A stretch of 64,000 nt of DNA from Symbiodinium natans (taxonomy: Eukaryota; Sar; Dinophyceae; Suessiales; Symbiodiniaceae). Under the pieces are notes generated by a model. That model was not told the DNA's origin and searched no databases. It was given only the letters and a program-made list of their open reading frames with translations. Shown here one piece after another: positions 62,446 through 64,000 of the stretch. The DNA lies in the NCBI GenBank assembly GCA_905221605.1, contig CAJNDS010002681.1:7501-71500 (forward strand), written 5' to 3'. Within the stretch, counting starts at the first letter, position 1. Each line of letters opens with the position of its first letter. The position numbers and the translations under genes are program-made.

Positions 62446-62486
62446 GGTTTAGGGTTTAGGGTTTAGGGTTTAGGGTTTAGGGTTTA
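62446..62486 (+). repeat. TTTAGGG array flanked by an 11 bp direct repeat
   Basis: About six units. GGGGATTGACG occurs at 62435-62445 and again at 62487-62497, a target-duplication-like arrangement. Confidence 0.92.
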
Positions 62487-62729
62487 GGGGGATTGACGTG
62501 CCGGGGGGGAGGGCGGAAGCTTGCTGGCGTGTGACTTGGGGCTCAGAGGGGTTGAGGGGTGCAACGCCAGGGGTTCGACAACAAGGGCCTTCTCGGTCAC
62601 CCCAAGCTCCGATATGTGGATCCTATGACTACTGTCACAGTACTCCGAACCGAATCCTACTTTCGGGTTTGGGGCCTCCAAAAGACCAAATGTGTCGAGG
62701 CATCAGCATAGGCTGCTGAAGGCTCAGGG

Positions 62730-63420
62730 TTCAGACTTCGGGCTCCTGCATACCCTGCGCCCATGTATCTTGAAAAAGATGCGGCGCTAGCGCCGACTTT
62801 ACACATGTATGTAAGTTGGGCATTGGATCCTATAGCACACTAAGCACTCCAACACCATCTTTACCTGAACAAACGTTGCAGCAAGTTTCTTCGACTCCAC
62901 TGCAGCTTCGCCTGCGCCACACAGACGGCCTAACCGTCAACATTCCGAATTCCACAGCCCTAGACTCGAAATCCATGTCGCTCAGCTCTCCCAAGAATAT
63001 CCACCGCCCGGGGTCGGGAGAATTTGGGGTAGCAAAAACAACCAACCCGGCCAACATGTTTCAGACCCGCCTGGACCGACGCTCGATGGACGTGCTATGG
63101 ACTGGACCTCCGATTATGAATCTGCTATGGAGCTCCTGTGCAATGGCCTGGGACTCCACTGATCTCCGACTGGCCACCTCCGGATCCTATGGGCCCTCTT
63201 TCTAGGTTCTAGGGGCACCTGACTCTGCTTCAAGACCCTGGAATCTCTGGCTTCGCCTGCGTGCGCCGTAAAACCCCCTATCCCACCCACGGACCTCACG
63301 ATTTATTTTATGGAATGTCAAAAGACGCCGTGCGACCATCTGCATCGGGCCAGGTCGAGGCGGTGCGCGCTAGCGTTCATATTGAACCATGCCAGACCCG
63401 AAGCCACTCAGACCCACATC
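62730..63420. other. Array-free stretch with long frames, no confirmed gene
   Basis: A plus-strand frame of 129 codons at 62816-63205 (Ser/Thr rich, for example LQQVSSTPLQLRLRHTDGL) overlaps minus-strand frames of 61-75 codons. No motif or strong codon bias decides between them. Confidence 0.4.
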
Positions 63421-63544
63421 CGATATCCTAAGCCCTACACCCCCTAAACTGCCGTAAACCCTAAGCCCGAAACCCTAGGCCCTAATCCCTAAACCCTAAA
63501 CCCCAATCCCTAAACCCTAATCCCTAATGTTGCACCCGCAATAT

Positions 63545-63990
63545 TCTAGGGGGCCGCTATTATGAAAAGTTTTTCGGCTATTCAGGATCTGGACCCTTTG
63601 TTTTGGAGGTCCGCTATAATGAAAAGTTTTCGGGCCGTGACTGCTTTATTGGGGGTTTCAGGAAGGCAGAAGCTTCTCGAGAAGGAGAGATACTTGAAGC
63701 CTGAAGCCTCGACCTGTCCAGGATCTCCGACAATCTTCTTTTTTCAGGGCGCCTTTTCTTTATAAATTCCTTACTTAAAACTAGATGACTCCACAGGCGA
63801 ATCATATCCGGAAAGGGGGTACCTTACGGAGGCCTCCGGGCACACTTTAATACCTTTGTTTGGGGGCCCGCTATAATGCAAGTCTCCCGGGGCCCGGGGC
63901 TCAGTCCTTCGGTTTTCAGGAAGGCATAAGCTTTCTCGAGAAGAGGGGATACTTGAAGCTTGAAGCCTCGACCTTTCCAGGGTCGGGGGG
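63545..63990 (+). repeat. Local duplication near the right edge
   Basis: CCGCTATAATGAAAAGTTTT occurs at about 63552 (variant) and 63610. The block AGGAAGGCAGAAGCTTCTCG to GAAGCCTCGACC at 63659-63718 recurs in diverged form at 63918-63973. Confidence 0.75.
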
Positions 63991-64000
63991 TAGCTTAGGG

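Noticed and set aside
1-64000. A true chromosome end (telomere)
   Set aside because: Arrays are short, in both orientations, scattered over 64 kb and separated by unique DNA. None is terminal or long.

Overview
The window looks like nuclear DNA of a repeat-rich photosynthetic protist. Short arrays of the plant/dinoflagellate telomere heptamer TTTAGGG (or CCCTAAA) recur every few hundred bases on both strands, mixed with at least nine families of short terminal-inverted-repeat elements (called A to J here; I is unused), microsatellites and long G/C homopolymers. I found no long clean ORF, operon, rRNA, tRNA or CRISPR. A dinoflagellate is my first choice: TTTAGGG telomere motif, apparent GC splice donors, pentatricopeptide-repeat (PPR) exons. 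A green alga such as a Dunaliella-type species is the alternative. No organism-specific marker was seen.

The main result is that the GC-rich islands of 30-120 bp between the arrays read as short exons, mostly on the minus strand, with G/C-rich third codon positions and AG/GT (sometimes GC) edges. The best case is a minus-strand gene at 39.1-44.3 kb: 13 candidate exons, 11 of 12 junctions in phase, ending in TGA. A second minus-strand gene at 53.2-62.4 kb encodes PPR helices split across introns. Partial minus-strand exon sets lie at 1.2-7.2 kb (PPR-like), 9.3-16.6 kb, 18.0-29.1 kb, 34.4-36.5 kb and 48.8-52 kb. A few exons read better on the plus strand (33.0, 45.2, 49.5-50.1 kb). All were read by eye and need transcript support.

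The introns are built from repeats. Telomere-type arrays provide many candidate splice sites (GTTTAGGG donors; TTTAG or CTAAG acceptors). The short inverted-repeat elements sit in introns, are nested in one another, and several carry telomere-type arrays inside them. Family C carries GT and AG dinucleotides near its ends, and three copies abut predicted exon edges, so it is an introner candidate.

Layout: 0-9 kb dense arrays with PPR-like exons; 9-29 kb arrays, inverted-repeat elements and scattered exons; 29-34 kb mixed-strand region with an AAAACCC array; 34-46 kb best gene models; 46.4-48.8 kb cluster of five tandem arrays (42, about 42, 62, 74 and 14 bp units) that is open in several frames; 49-56 kb arrays, elements and exons; 57.5-59.4 kb a 1.9 kb composite element bounded by inverted poly-C/(TA)n ends; 60-64 kb PPR exons, AT-rich satellites and a local duplication.
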